Shown here one piece after another: positions 26,001-33,579 of a stretch of 64,000 nt of DNA. Made by a program: the position numbers and the translations under genes. Position 1 is the first letter of the stretch, and every line of letters begins with the position of its first letter. The notes beneath the pieces were generated by a model, which had not been told where the DNA came from, did no database searches, and saw nothing but the letters and a program-made list of their open reading frames with translations. The stretch covers positions 1 to 64,000 of the forward strand of contig NZ_CAJXWX010000005.1 in NCBI RefSeq assembly GCF_913062585.1. Reading direction: 5' to 3'. This DNA comes from an uncultured Sphingomonas sp. (GTDB lineage Bacteria > Pseudomonadota > Alphaproteobacteria > Sphingomonadales > Sphingomonadaceae).

Positions 26001-26229
26001 TGACGGTGGTCGTCAGCACCCGCTCATAGGGGGTGACGATGCGGTCCGACATGTCCTTGGGCGGCAGGCCGGAATAGGTCCAGGCGACCGCGATCACCGG
26101 GATGCGGATATTGGGAAAGATGTCGACTGGCGTACGCACCGCCGCCATCAGACCGACGATCGCGATCAGTATCGCCATGACGATGAAGGTCAGCGGCCTG
26201 TGCAGCGCGACCTTGACGATACCGATCAT
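23035..26229 (-). CDS. RND-family efflux pump (HAE1/AcrB-type)
   Basis: A 1064-residue inner-membrane proton/drug antiporter with the duplicated 6-helix arrangement, a first helix at about 10-30 (LTFIVMAILIAIVGLMA), the proton-relay aspartates in LALAVGILVDDATVTIENI (TM4), a Lys/charged half in the second repeat and two large periplasmic loops. First gene of the operon, so the order is pump-adaptor-channel. The divergent LysR gene is the likely regulator. Substrates cannot be predicted; the sequence is of the MdtB/C or multidrug HAE1 style rather than heavy-metal CusA (no CusA-type methionine cluster seen). Confidence 0.93.
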   Translation of the reverse strand: MIGIVKVALHRPLTFIVMAILIAIVGLMAAVRTPVDIFPNIRIPVIAVAWTYSGLPPKDMSDRIVTPYERVLTTTVNDIEHVESQSLQGVGVVKIYFQPGADIRTATAQVTSVSQTILRQLPPGTTPPLILNYSASTVPILQLALSGKGLSEQQLFDLGQNQIRPPLVTVPGLAMPYPSGGKQRQVQIDIDPLALQSKGLSAQDVGNAIAAQNQINPAGFVKIGPTQYSVRLNNAPDTIDALNDLPVKVVNGATIYMRDVAHVRDGSGPQQNVVHVEGNRSVLLTVLKNGATSTLAIVQGVKDKLPSIAATLPDTLKVLPIGDQSLFVKGAVVGVVQEGAIAAALTSLMILLFLGSWRSTVIIALSIPLAVLAAVAALAAFGQTLNVMTLGGLALAVGILVDDATVTIENINWHLEQGKGVMEAILDGAAQIVTPAFVSLLCICIVFVPMFFLPGVAGFLFVPMALSVVFAMIASFVLSRTLVPTLAMYLLKPHAPGEDEHLAGSPTSRNPLVRFQRGFEMRFERVRMAYAGLLQRALGARKPFLLGFLAVVLLSFALIPMLGRNFFPNVDSGQIAMHVRVPVGARIEDSAARFQDITRAVRQMAPAGQIASVADNIGLPVSSINTVYNNSGTIGPQDGDILITLTETHRPTDEIVATLRRELPRRFPGTSFAFLPADITSQILNFGAPAPIDIQISGKDMDANRAYAQKLLAKVATIPGLADARIQQPGRSPQLDVDVDRSRIGQYGLTEHDVTTSLSSSLAGTSQSAPVFFVDPKSGVSYPVVAQAPEYLVGSMSDLANVPVSGASAGTPQPLGGVAAIHRSSTLPVVSHYNIQPVLDIYAATQGRDLGAVTGDVQRAIASLSGQLPKGASVTIRGQYATMNTAFAGLGFGLLGAIVLIYLLIVVNFQSWVDPFVIITALPAALAGIVWMLFTTGTTLSVPALTGAIMCMGVATANSILVVSFAREQLAALGDATQAALQAGMVRFRPVLMTALAMIIGMAPMALGLGDGGEQNAPLGRAVIGGLVCATIATLFFVPTIFAFVHRKRAVAPSPSVEIQPSHV

Positions 26230-26437
26230 TCACGTCCCCTCATCCGGCCGTCGGACGACGCGCCGTCGAAAATCCTGTCTCTCCCGTGACGCGACGACGC
26301 AGTGCGACTGTCGGCGCGCGCATCTTCCCTTTCGCGCACCATCGCATCCGCGATCGCGGTGATGGCGCGATGCCCTCTTGGTCGTTTCGGGTCCAATATA
26401 TAATATGGCTCGATTGATAGCTTGGGGATATCGATCC
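26230..26437. promoter_or_regulatory. Divergent promoter region of RND operon and LysR gene
   Basis: A 208-bp region between two divergent starts, with an AT-rich patch TCCAATATATAATATGGCTC (26391-26410) just before the LysR gene, unusually AT-rich for this GC-rich DNA. It contains TATAAT (26397-26402) and is the likely core promoter and/or LysR-binding region. No perfect T-N11-A palindrome could be fixed by eye. Confidence 0.5.
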
Positions 26438-27334
26438 ATGGACCTGCGGCACTTGCGCTATTTCCTGTGCGTTGCCGAGGAGATGCATTTCGGCCGCGCG
26501 GCCCGGCGGCTGGGCATTTCGCAGCCGCCGCTCAGCCAGCAGATCCGCGCGCTGGAGGAGGAACTCGGCGTGCGGCTGTTCGACCGTACGAGTCGCCGCG
26601 TCAAACTGACCGAGGCGGGGATGCTGTTCGCACCGGAGGCGCGCCAGACGCTGGCGCAGGCGGACCACGCCGCCCAGACGGCCCGGCGGGCGCAGCGCGG
26701 CCAGATCGGGCATCTGGCGCTGGGCTTCACGCCGTCCGGCCCGTTCGTCCAGATCGTCGGCAACGCACTGTCCCGGTTCCGCGATGCCCATCCCGAGGTC
26801 GAACTGTCCCTGCAGGAGCGGGGGCGGGACGAACAGATCGCGCGCGTCGAGGAGGGGGAACTGGACATCGGGCTGATCCGTGGGTCGACCATGCCCTGCC
26901 TGCCCCCGGATCTGGTGTCGCGATGCCTGATCAAGGAGGACATGTTGCTAGCCGTGCGCGCCGATCATCCGCTCGCCGAGCGGGCGGCCGATCCGACCAT
27001 CGAGGACCTGGCCGACGTTCCGCTCGTCCTCTACGCGCCCGCGATCGGCGCGGGGTTCAACGAGCATTTCTTCGCGCTGTGCGACCGGGCGGGGTTCCAG
27101 CCGCGTATCGCGCATCAGGCGAGCAGTTTCGCCACGCTGCTGGGGCTGGTCTCGGCGGGTTTCGGCGCGACGATCCTGGCGCGCTCGCTGGAGCGGCTGC
27201 ACATCGACACACTAGTCTATCGCAAGCTGGACGCCCCCGTCACCAGCCGCCTGCTGATGATCCACCGCGCCGAGCTGTCCCCGACCGCGCATGCCTTTCG
27301 GGCGGTCATCGAGGAGGAGGCGGAGCGGGGCTGA
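26438..27334 (+). CDS. LysR-family transcriptional regulator
   Basis: A 298-residue protein with the N-terminal winged helix MDLRHLRYFLCVAEEMHFGRAARRLGISQPPLSQQI and a periplasmic-binding-like effector domain (GHLALGFTPSGPF; ELDIGLIRG; GFGATILA). It begins at ATG 26438; the 20-codon upstream extension lacks a ribosome site. The effector domain resembles BenM/CatR-like regulators that bind aromatic or small acids. Divergent placement implies control of the RND pump operon, a common arrangement. Confidence 0.92.
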   Translation: MDLRHLRYFLCVAEEMHFGRAARRLGISQPPLSQQIRALEEELGVRLFDRTSRRVKLTEAGMLFAPEARQTLAQADHAAQTARRAQRGQIGHLALGFTPSGPFVQIVGNALSRFRDAHPEVELSLQERGRDEQIARVEEGELDIGLIRGSTMPCLPPDLVSRCLIKEDMLLAVRADHPLAERAADPTIEDLADVPLVLYAPAIGAGFNEHFFALCDRAGFQPRIAHQASSFATLLGLVSAGFGATILARSLERLHIDTLVYRKLDAPVTSRLLMIHRAELSPTAHAFRAVIEEEAERG

Positions 27335-27337
27335 TCG

Positions 27338-28519
27338 TCATTCCGCCACCGGCCCCGCGCTCTCGTCGGCGTCCAGGAAGGCGGCGCGCAGGGGCAGGGT
27401 GGCGGCGCCGATGGCGGCGGCGTCGCCCGTGATGGACGAGGGAGCGACGATCGGGGCGGGACGGTGGAAGCCGCGCCGCTCGGGATTGATGAAGCGGATC
27501 CGCTCGGCGATCCGCGCGGCCAGTGCCGGGGGAAGGCGGCCGCCTAGGACGATCATCGCGGGGTCGACCGTGGCCGAGATCGCCGACGCGACAAGATTGA
27601 GCGAAGGCAGGCACCGCTCCAGCCAGGTTTCCACGGCGGGATGGTCCGCGTCGAACGCGCTCAGCATGGCGTGAAGATCGGGATAATCCACCCCATGATC
27701 CCGAAAGACCAGGCGCAGCACCTCCAGATTGGGCTGCGGCCAGTCGAGCGGCAGGATCGATGCGAACTCGCCCGCATTGCCGCGATGGCCCCGCAGCGGC
27801 GCGCCCTGCGACATCACGCCGCCGCCGAACCCGGCCGAGAAATAGAGATAGGCGAAGTCGCGCACCGTGCGACCATGGCCCAGCATCCCTTCGCCGATCG
27901 CGGCGACATTGCCGTCATTGTCGATCCAGACCTTCGCCTCCAGCGCCTCGGCCAGGATGGTGTCGAGCGGCACCAGCGCCCAAGGGTCGAGCAGCCGGGG
28001 CGGATTGAGCCGCGCGCCGTCGCCGATGAAATAGCCAGTGACGCCGACGCCGATCCCCACCAGTCGCGCGCGATCCCGCCCGGCCTGCGCCAGCGCGTCC
28101 GCGATCATGCGGTCGATCTGGCGACAGGCCGCCGCAATGGCGATGTCGGCCAGCGGCTCGCTGCGCACGGCATGGATATGGCCCGCCAGGTCGAGCAGCA
28201 CGAGCGAGACCGCATCGGTCATCACCGACAGGCCGATGGCAAAGGCCGCCGATCCGTTGAGCGCCAGCTTGGCGGCGGGCTTGCCGCGTCCGGCGGCGAC
28301 GGGCTGTGCCTCGGTCAACAGGTCGCGTGCGATCAACGGCTCGACCAGCCGGGTGATTGAATGGGGGGCAAGACCGGTGAGCCGCGCCAGGTCGGCACGG
28401 CTGGCGGGGCCGATGCGCGACAGCAGGTCCATGACCACCCGCTCATTGGCGGTGGCCGTGCGCCGCCCGTCGTCGCGGAGGAACCGGGATGGAAACGGGC
28501 CTGCGGTGATCGCGCTCAT
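27338..28519 (-). CDS. ROK-family transcriptional regulator (NagC/XylR-like)
   Basis: A 393-residue protein: an N-terminal winged helix (ERVVMDLLSRIGPASRADLARLTGLAPHSITRLV) followed by a ROK sugar-kinase-like domain with VWIDNDGNVAAIGE, FAYLYFSAGFGGGV and a GHRGNAGEF motif where ROK members have their sugar/zinc segment. The full zinc triad (CxCGxxGC) is absent. It probably senses a sugar and represses or activates neighbouring uptake genes. ATG 28519 has AGGT four bases upstream; ATG 28546 is an alternative. It converges on LysR with a three-base gap and follows the DUF6528-like gene on the same strand. Confidence 0.88.
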   Translation of the reverse strand: MSAITAGPFPSRFLRDDGRRTATANERVVMDLLSRIGPASRADLARLTGLAPHSITRLVEPLIARDLLTEAQPVAAGRGKPAAKLALNGSAAFAIGLSVMTDAVSLVLLDLAGHIHAVRSEPLADIAIAAACRQIDRMIADALAQAGRDRARLVGIGVGVTGYFIGDGARLNPPRLLDPWALVPLDTILAEALEAKVWIDNDGNVAAIGEGMLGHGRTVRDFAYLYFSAGFGGGVMSQGAPLRGHRGNAGEFASILPLDWPQPNLEVLRLVFRDHGVDYPDLHAMLSAFDADHPAVETWLERCLPSLNLVASAISATVDPAMIVLGGRLPPALAARIAERIRFINPERRGFHRPAPIVAPSSITGDAAAIGAATLPLRAAFLDADESAGPVAE

Positions 28520-28583
28520 CGGACCTGCAAGCCCTGAGACCGTCATCCTGTCAACCGTCGCCGGGGACCGCGCCACCGTCCGC

Positions 28584-29465
28584 TCATGGGATCCAGCGGA
28601 CCTTGTAGAGATGCATGCCCGCTGTTTCGATCCGGTGCGGGTCGCTGGCGTCGCGGCGGGTGACGGTGAAGCCATGCGCCCACCAGCTTTCCTCCGCCTG
28701 TACCCAGGCCATCGCGCCGTGCGTGACGCTGACCGCCTTGACCCGCAGCTTGGGGTTGAGCGGGGGGATAGGCGTGAAGCGGCCGCTGTCGGGATCGAAC
28801 GACCAGACCCCGTCATCGGTCGTGACGATGAAGCTGCCTTCGGGCGCAAGCGACAGGTCGTGGCCGTCGCGTCGTCCCGGCAGGGTCCACCGCGCCGTTT
28901 CGGTCACCGCCGGCTCGGACGATGCGGGGGCGAAGGAGAAGGCCTGGATGATGTCATGCGACATGGCGAACAGCCGCTTTCGCTTGCCGTCCCACACCGC
29001 GCCGTGGCCCGAGGGTAGGGGAAGGCTGGCGAGCGGCGTTTCGCTCTGCGACAATTTATAGAGTTGCAGCCGGTCGCCGTCCTTGTGGATCGACAGGGCG
29101 ACCGCCGCATAGCCGCCGGGCAGCAGGTCCGCCGAATGCGCCATCGGCGCGGTCGCGCGGAAGCGGACCTTACCGCTCGCCCGGTCGATCAGGACGACGC
29201 CGCCCGTTGACGCAGTCACCAGGATCGCCTTGCCGCCGTCCACCGGCTTGCAGTCGTCGATATGCGCCAGCAGCGTCGTGCGATAGGCGGCGGGCAGGTC
29301 CGCTGCATCCGCCGCGGTCCAATGCCATGTCTCGCGCGCCTGATCGCCCGCCAAAGCATATTCGCGCACCTGATCGTCGCCACAGGCATAGAGCCGCTCG
29401 GCGGCGGTCGCGCTGCCACTCGCCAGCAGCGCGACCAGCGCCGTCATCATCGAAACCATCCGCAT
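28584..29465 (-). CDS. Exported beta-propeller-like protein (DUF6528-like)
   Basis: A 293-residue protein with a signal peptide (MRMVSMMTALVALLASGSATAA) and repeated short beta segments (ERLYACGDDQVREYAL; ILVTASTGGVVLIDRASGKVRF; LFAMSHDIIQAFSF; FIVTTDDGVWSFDPDSG), suggesting about six propeller blades. The opening ACGDDQV..Y pattern fits the DUF6528 family, assigned from memory. Function unknown; a periplasmic carbohydrate-binding or sensing role is plausible beside a TBDR and a ROK regulator. Start at 29465 or 29459; an AGGAAG ribosome site serves either. Confidence 0.7.
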   Translation of the reverse strand: MRMVSMMTALVALLASGSATAAERLYACGDDQVREYALAGDQARETWHWTAADAADLPAAYRTTLLAHIDDCKPVDGGKAILVTASTGGVVLIDRASGKVRFRATAPMAHSADLLPGGYAAVALSIHKDGDRLQLYKLSQSETPLASLPLPSGHGAVWDGKRKRLFAMSHDIIQAFSFAPASSEPAVTETARWTLPGRRDGHDLSLAPEGSFIVTTDDGVWSFDPDSGRFTPIPPLNPKLRVKAVSVTHGAMAWVQAEESWWAHGFTVTRRDASDPHRIETAGMHLYKVRWIP

Positions 29466-29523
29466 CTTCCTGCCCCCTATTGATGACGATTGCGCGTCGA
29501 CAGGCTTCGTCATAGATATGTCA

Positions 29524-29541
29524 CCTATAGTGAATAATAGG
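29524..29541. promoter_or_regulatory. Candidate operator in the DUF6528/TBDR divergent region
   Basis: CCTAT (29524-29528) and ATAGG (29537-29541) form an inverted repeat around eight bases, 34 bp before the TBDR start and 58 bp before the divergent gene. ROK repressors bind AT-rich palindromes of similar length, so the adjacent ROK protein is a candidate binder. The evidence is only symmetry and position. Confidence 0.35.
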
Positions 29542-29575
29542 CGTTCGACCTGTTTGGGGAAAGAGGGGAATTGGA

Positions 29576-32269
29576 ATGAAGGCGTCGTTCGCGGGACGGA
29601 CCCTGTTGTTGCTGTCATCGGCTCTGGCCGCGCCGGCTTATGCCCAGATCGCAAAATCGGCGGATGCATCGGCCACCACGCCGGATACGGCAGGCGGCGA
29701 GATCGTGGTGACCGGGGCCCGGCTTCAGGCGATCAAGGACATTGCGGCGAAGCGGAGCATCGACGTCATCTCCGACAGCATCAGCTCGGACGAGATCGGG
29801 ACGCTGCCCGATTTCGGCCTGGGCGAGGCGCTGACGCGCGTGCCGGGTATCTCGACCATCCAGAATAACGGCCGGGGCGAGGCGCAATTCCTGTCGATCC
29901 GGGGCCTGAACGCCGATTACAACCTGGTCGAGATCGACGGCGTGCCGTTGCCCGCCAACGAGATCAACCGCCGCAACGTCTCGCTCGACGTCATCCCCTC
30001 GTCGCTCGCCGCGCGGGTCGAGGTCTACAAGTCGATGACCGCCGCGATGAACGGCAATGCGATCGGCGGCATCGCCAATCTGCGCACCCGCAGCGCCTTC
30101 GACAATGGCGGCAAGCCGTTCCTGGGCGGGCGGTTCGACATCGGCCGCTGGGATTTCCAGCGGACGCGCGGAGGCAATATGCCCTCGGGGCAAGCGGAAC
30201 TGGTCGGCGCGACCACCTTTGGGCCCGACCACAAGTTCGGCGTGGTCGTCGCGGGCAGCTATTTTCGCCGGGTGAGTGCCTCGCTGGACTCCGCCAGCAC
30301 CGCCCCGCTCTATGTCGATCCGGCCACGGGGCAGCGGCTTACCCCCGCGACCACGGATGCGAGCAATGCCTTCATCGTGCCCTCGGTCCGTCGCTGGCTG
30401 CACTACGACAATCTGCGCCAGCGCTATGGCGGCTTCGCCAAGCTGGAGTTCGACGACCATGTCCTGTTCAAGGGCGCGCTGACCTTCGCCCAATTCTATC
30501 ACACCAATGACGAGGATCGGCAGGCGAACAGCGTCACGCCGACCACGACCGTGACGGCCGCGACCGGCAAATATGCCGCCATCACCAACGTCACCGCCAA
30601 TGGTGGCACGGTGACGAGCGGCAATTATGCCCAGGCGGACGATTCCCGCTTCTTCCAGAAGCGCGGCATCCGATATGCCGATTTCCACGGCGAGTTGGCC
30701 CCGACCGCGCATATGCTGGCCGATTTCAGGCTGAACTATGCCATCGCCACCTATCATCAGGATGCGACGACCGCCGTGTTCCGCGCGCTGGCGGGGACGA
30801 ACCTGGCCTATAGCTATACCAGCGGGCCGGGCCGGTTCCCGCAATTCACTTTCGCCAACCCTGGCTATGTCTTCAATCCGGCGAACTATAGTCTCTACGA
30901 CTATCAGTCGGTGCCCGACGACCAGAAGGAGAAGGCGCTGACCGCACGCGCGAACCTGCTGGTCAATAGCGGGGCGGAGGATCGCGGCTTCGGCATTGCG
31001 ACCGGCGTCTATGCGCGGTTCCTCGACCGCCGCTACGACCGCGACGTCAACGACTATACCCCGGCGTCCGGCGCGACGACGCTGGCGCCCTTCGTCGCGC
31101 CGCAGCGCTACACGCCCTATAACGGCAACGGCCAGAGCATGATCTTCTTCGATCCGGCCGCCGTCACGGGCTTCTTCAACGCCAATCCGGGCAAGTTCAC
31201 CGCCAATCCGACCAACGCGCAGACCGGCCTGCAATCCGACTATAGGCTGACCGAGGATATCAAGGCGGCCTATCTGATGGGCCGCTATGCGCTCGACACG
31301 CTAAGGCTGACCGCCGGGGTCCGCTACGAGGCGACCGACCTGTCGACCGGCTCCTATGCCATCACCACGGCGGGCAAGACGACCAGCCTGACCTATGGCC
31401 AGCAGGGGCAGCATTATCACGACTGGCTGCCCTCGGCGCAGCTGGACTGGAGCCCGACCGACGCGCTGCGCCTGCGCGCCGCCTTCAGCCGGACGCTGGC
31501 GCGGCCCAATTACAGCGACCTGGCCGGGCGCCAGACGATCGCGATCAATTCGGGTACCAATTTCGTCACGATCACCACCGGCAATGCGCAACTCCGCCCG
31601 CGCCGCAGCGACAATTATGATGTCAGCCTGGAATATTACCTCAATCGCGACGTGCTGTTCTCGGCCGCCGGTTTCATAAAGCGGGTGCGCGACGAGATAC
31701 TGACGGTCAGCAACACCGGGCTCCAGCCGTTCAACGGCGTGACGACCCAAGTGACGACGATCCAGCCGATCAATGCCAGCGGCACGGTGATCCGGGGCGT
31801 GGAGCTGAACGCGGTCGTCACCCGCATGAATTTCCTGCCGCATCCGCTGGACGGGCTGGGCTTTTCCGCCAACGTCACGCTGCTCGACCCGACGCCGCCT
31901 TCGGTCACGATGGCGAACGGCACCCGGCGCCGACCGTCCAGCCTGACCGAAAGCGCCAATGTCGTCGGCAATGTCCGCGCTTTCTATACCCTCGGTCCGG
32001 TGACGGTGCAGGGGGCGTGGAACCACCTGTCGCCGCTGCTCCTCACCACCTCGACCACCGATCCGACCCAGGATGTCCGCTACAAGGCGAGCGATCTGTT
32101 CGATGCGCAGGTCCGCCTCCGCCTGTCGCGGGGGCTGACCCTGGTCACGCAGGGCAAGAACCTGTCGGACAATCGCCCGACCCGCGTCACCGGCCCCGGC
32201 TTTGGCTGGCTGAGCGAGGAACTGGTGAACGGCCGCGCCTATTATCTGGGCGCGCTCGTGCGGTTCTGA
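29576..32269 (+). CDS. TonB-dependent receptor, SusC-like oligosaccharide type
   Basis: An 897-residue receptor: signal MKASFAGRTLLLLSSALAAPAYAQ, TonB box segment GEIVVTGARL, plug with EIGTLPDFGLGEALTRVPGIST and FLSIRGLNADYNLVEIDGVPLP, then a barrel ending in YYLGALVRF. No STN domain. The plug pattern places it among the caulobacter/sphingomonad carbohydrate TBDRs (TIGR01782-like). GAGGGGAATTGG supplies a strong ribosome site. It is divergent from the DUF6528-like gene and near a ROK regulator; no glycosidase is adjacent, so the sugar is unknown. Confidence 0.92.
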   Translation: MKASFAGRTLLLLSSALAAPAYAQIAKSADASATTPDTAGGEIVVTGARLQAIKDIAAKRSIDVISDSISSDEIGTLPDFGLGEALTRVPGISTIQNNGRGEAQFLSIRGLNADYNLVEIDGVPLPANEINRRNVSLDVIPSSLAARVEVYKSMTAAMNGNAIGGIANLRTRSAFDNGGKPFLGGRFDIGRWDFQRTRGGNMPSGQAELVGATTFGPDHKFGVVVAGSYFRRVSASLDSASTAPLYVDPATGQRLTPATTDASNAFIVPSVRRWLHYDNLRQRYGGFAKLEFDDHVLFKGALTFAQFYHTNDEDRQANSVTPTTTVTAATGKYAAITNVTANGGTVTSGNYAQADDSRFFQKRGIRYADFHGELAPTAHMLADFRLNYAIATYHQDATTAVFRALAGTNLAYSYTSGPGRFPQFTFANPGYVFNPANYSLYDYQSVPDDQKEKALTARANLLVNSGAEDRGFGIATGVYARFLDRRYDRDVNDYTPASGATTLAPFVAPQRYTPYNGNGQSMIFFDPAAVTGFFNANPGKFTANPTNAQTGLQSDYRLTEDIKAAYLMGRYALDTLRLTAGVRYEATDLSTGSYAITTAGKTTSLTYGQQGQHYHDWLPSAQLDWSPTDALRLRAAFSRTLARPNYSDLAGRQTIAINSGTNFVTITTGNAQLRPRRSDNYDVSLEYYLNRDVLFSAAGFIKRVRDEILTVSNTGLQPFNGVTTQVTTIQPINASGTVIRGVELNAVVTRMNFLPHPLDGLGFSANVTLLDPTPPSVTMANGTRRRPSSLTESANVVGNVRAFYTLGPVTVQGAWNHLSPLLLTTSTTDPTQDVRYKASDLFDAQVRLRLSRGLTLVTQGKNLSDNRPTRVTGPGFGWLSEELVNGRAYYLGALVRF

Positions 32270-32296
32270 GGATAGGTCCGCGTGGAGCCGCCTCCG

Positions 32297-32839
32297 TCAC
32301 TTGGCGGGGGCGGCATCCTCGACGACCGTCTCGAACACCTGCGAGCGATCGGGCCCCTCGGCAATGTGGAGCAGGACCCAGGTCCGGTCGCGGCGCGCGA
32401 TCAGCACCCGGATGCGGTCGTTGAACAGCCCGTCCGCCAGGCCGACGGGTGCGACCTTACCCGAATTGAGGATCAGCGCGCCCATCGCGTTGCCGCAGGC
32501 GGGGCCGACGCAGGAATAGGCCGTCGTGAAGCCCGCCTTGCCCAGCAGGTCCTGATAATAGCGTTCGATCTGCAAGGGCGCAGTAGCCGGTTTGACGCGA
32601 TAGTCGATATGGGTGATCCGCCCCTCCAGCACCTGGCGGTTGGTCGTGCCGTCCTCCCGCGCGATGGGCCCGGTGGGCATGACCAGCTGGTCCAGCGCCG
32701 GTGCGCGATAACCATCGATGACCGCACCCGGATAGCGCGTGAGGCCGGGATGATCCTGACCGTCCACATCCTGGGCCAGGACCGGGGTGGCGATCAGCAT
32801 GGCGATGGCCGTCAGGGCGATGCGATGGATGGAGGTCAT
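32297..32839 (-). CDS. Exported DUF4892-like protein
   Basis: A 180-residue protein with a signal peptide ending in TPVLAQ. The mature start DVDGQDHPGLTRYPGAVIDGYR and the later QIERYYQDLLGKAGFTTAYSC resemble the DUF4892 family (assigned from memory), which in pseudomonads precedes an OmpA domain; here the OmpA part is missing. Two cysteines in SCVGPAC could form a periplasmic disulfide. Role unknown. It converges on the TBDR gene with 27 bp between the stops. Confidence 0.65.
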   Translation of the reverse strand: MTSIHRIALTAIAMLIATPVLAQDVDGQDHPGLTRYPGAVIDGYRAPALDQLVMPTGPIAREDGTTNRQVLEGRITHIDYRVKPATAPLQIERYYQDLLGKAGFTTAYSCVGPACGNAMGALILNSGKVAPVGLADGLFNDRIRVLIARRDRTWVLLHIAEGPDRSQVFETVVEDAAPAK

Positions 32840-32979
32840 GATATCCCTTCCTCAAGCGTAATGGCGCGGCGTGCCCGTTGGGGCGAAGCCATGGCATAGC
32901 TGTTCCCATGCCGTAATGACCATGGCCGTCCGGCCCGGTATCGACAGGAGCATAGCCGGGGACTCCCGCTCGTGCCAGA

Positions 32980-33552
32980 TCAGGGCTGCGGCGGCGTGGC
33001 GGGGGCGGAGTCCATCCCGGCCGCCTTGCGCATCTCGGCGATCTCGGCCGGGGTCTTGAAGTCCAGCAGCTCGACCTGGAAGACCAGGTCGGCATTGGCC
33101 GGGATCGCCCCGGACGCCTGCGCACCATAGCCCAGCGCAGCGGGGACGCAGAGCCGGATGATGCCGCCGCGTCCGACCATCTGCAGCCCCTGCGAGAAGC
33201 CGGGGATGACCTCGCCGACGGGCATCGGGGTCTGCATCGCCTGGTCGAACACCGCGCCGGTTGCGCTCAGATAGCCGATATAGTTGACGAGCACGGTCGC
33301 ATCGGCCGCGGGCTTGGCGCCCTCCGCCGGGCGCAGCATGGTATAGCCCAGTCCCGTCGGCGTCCGCGCCGCGCAGGTCCGCTGGGCCGCCGGAACGATG
33401 GGGTTCAGCGGCAGGGGAATGATGCCGCCGCCCGGTGCAGGGCTGGTCGCGGCGGCCTTCGTCTGGGCGTGTGCGGGGATCGCGGCCATTACGGGTAGTG
33501 CGATCGGGATCAGGAAGCGGCACAGCGTGCGGAATGAAATCGTCATGCCCAT
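32980..33552 (-). CDS. FKBP-type peptidyl-prolyl cis-trans isomerase, periplasmic
   Basis: A 190-residue protein: a signal peptide (LCRFLIPIALPVMAAIPAHAQ), then an FKBP domain (about 75-175) with VLVNYIGYL, VFDQAM, VIPGFSQGLQMVGRGG, IRLCVPAALGYG and LVFQVELLDF. It accelerates proline isomerisation during folding of exported proteins. The C-terminal tail (ATPPQP) is short. It starts 27 bp below the last gene of the MoxR operon and could be its distal member, which would fit a folding or maturation theme. Confidence 0.92.
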   Translation of the reverse strand: MGMTISFRTLCRFLIPIALPVMAAIPAHAQTKAAATSPAPGGGIIPLPLNPIVPAAQRTCAARTPTGLGYTMLRPAEGAKPAADATVLVNYIGYLSATGAVFDQAMQTPMPVGEVIPGFSQGLQMVGRGGIIRLCVPAALGYGAQASGAIPANADLVFQVELLDFKTPAEIAEMRKAAGMDSAPATPPQP

Positions 33553-33579
33553 CGCCGTAGTCGCCCCGGGGACGGCAAA

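Noticed and set aside
22765..26289. 1174-codon plus-strand frame opposite the RND pump
   Set aside because: Composition dominated by R, D, H and Q with no fold, exactly antisense to a well-supported pump gene.
29524..29541. Idea that the dyad before the TBDR is a NagC-type site
   Set aside because: Arms are only five bases and do not match the NagC consensus; kept only as a generic operator candidate.
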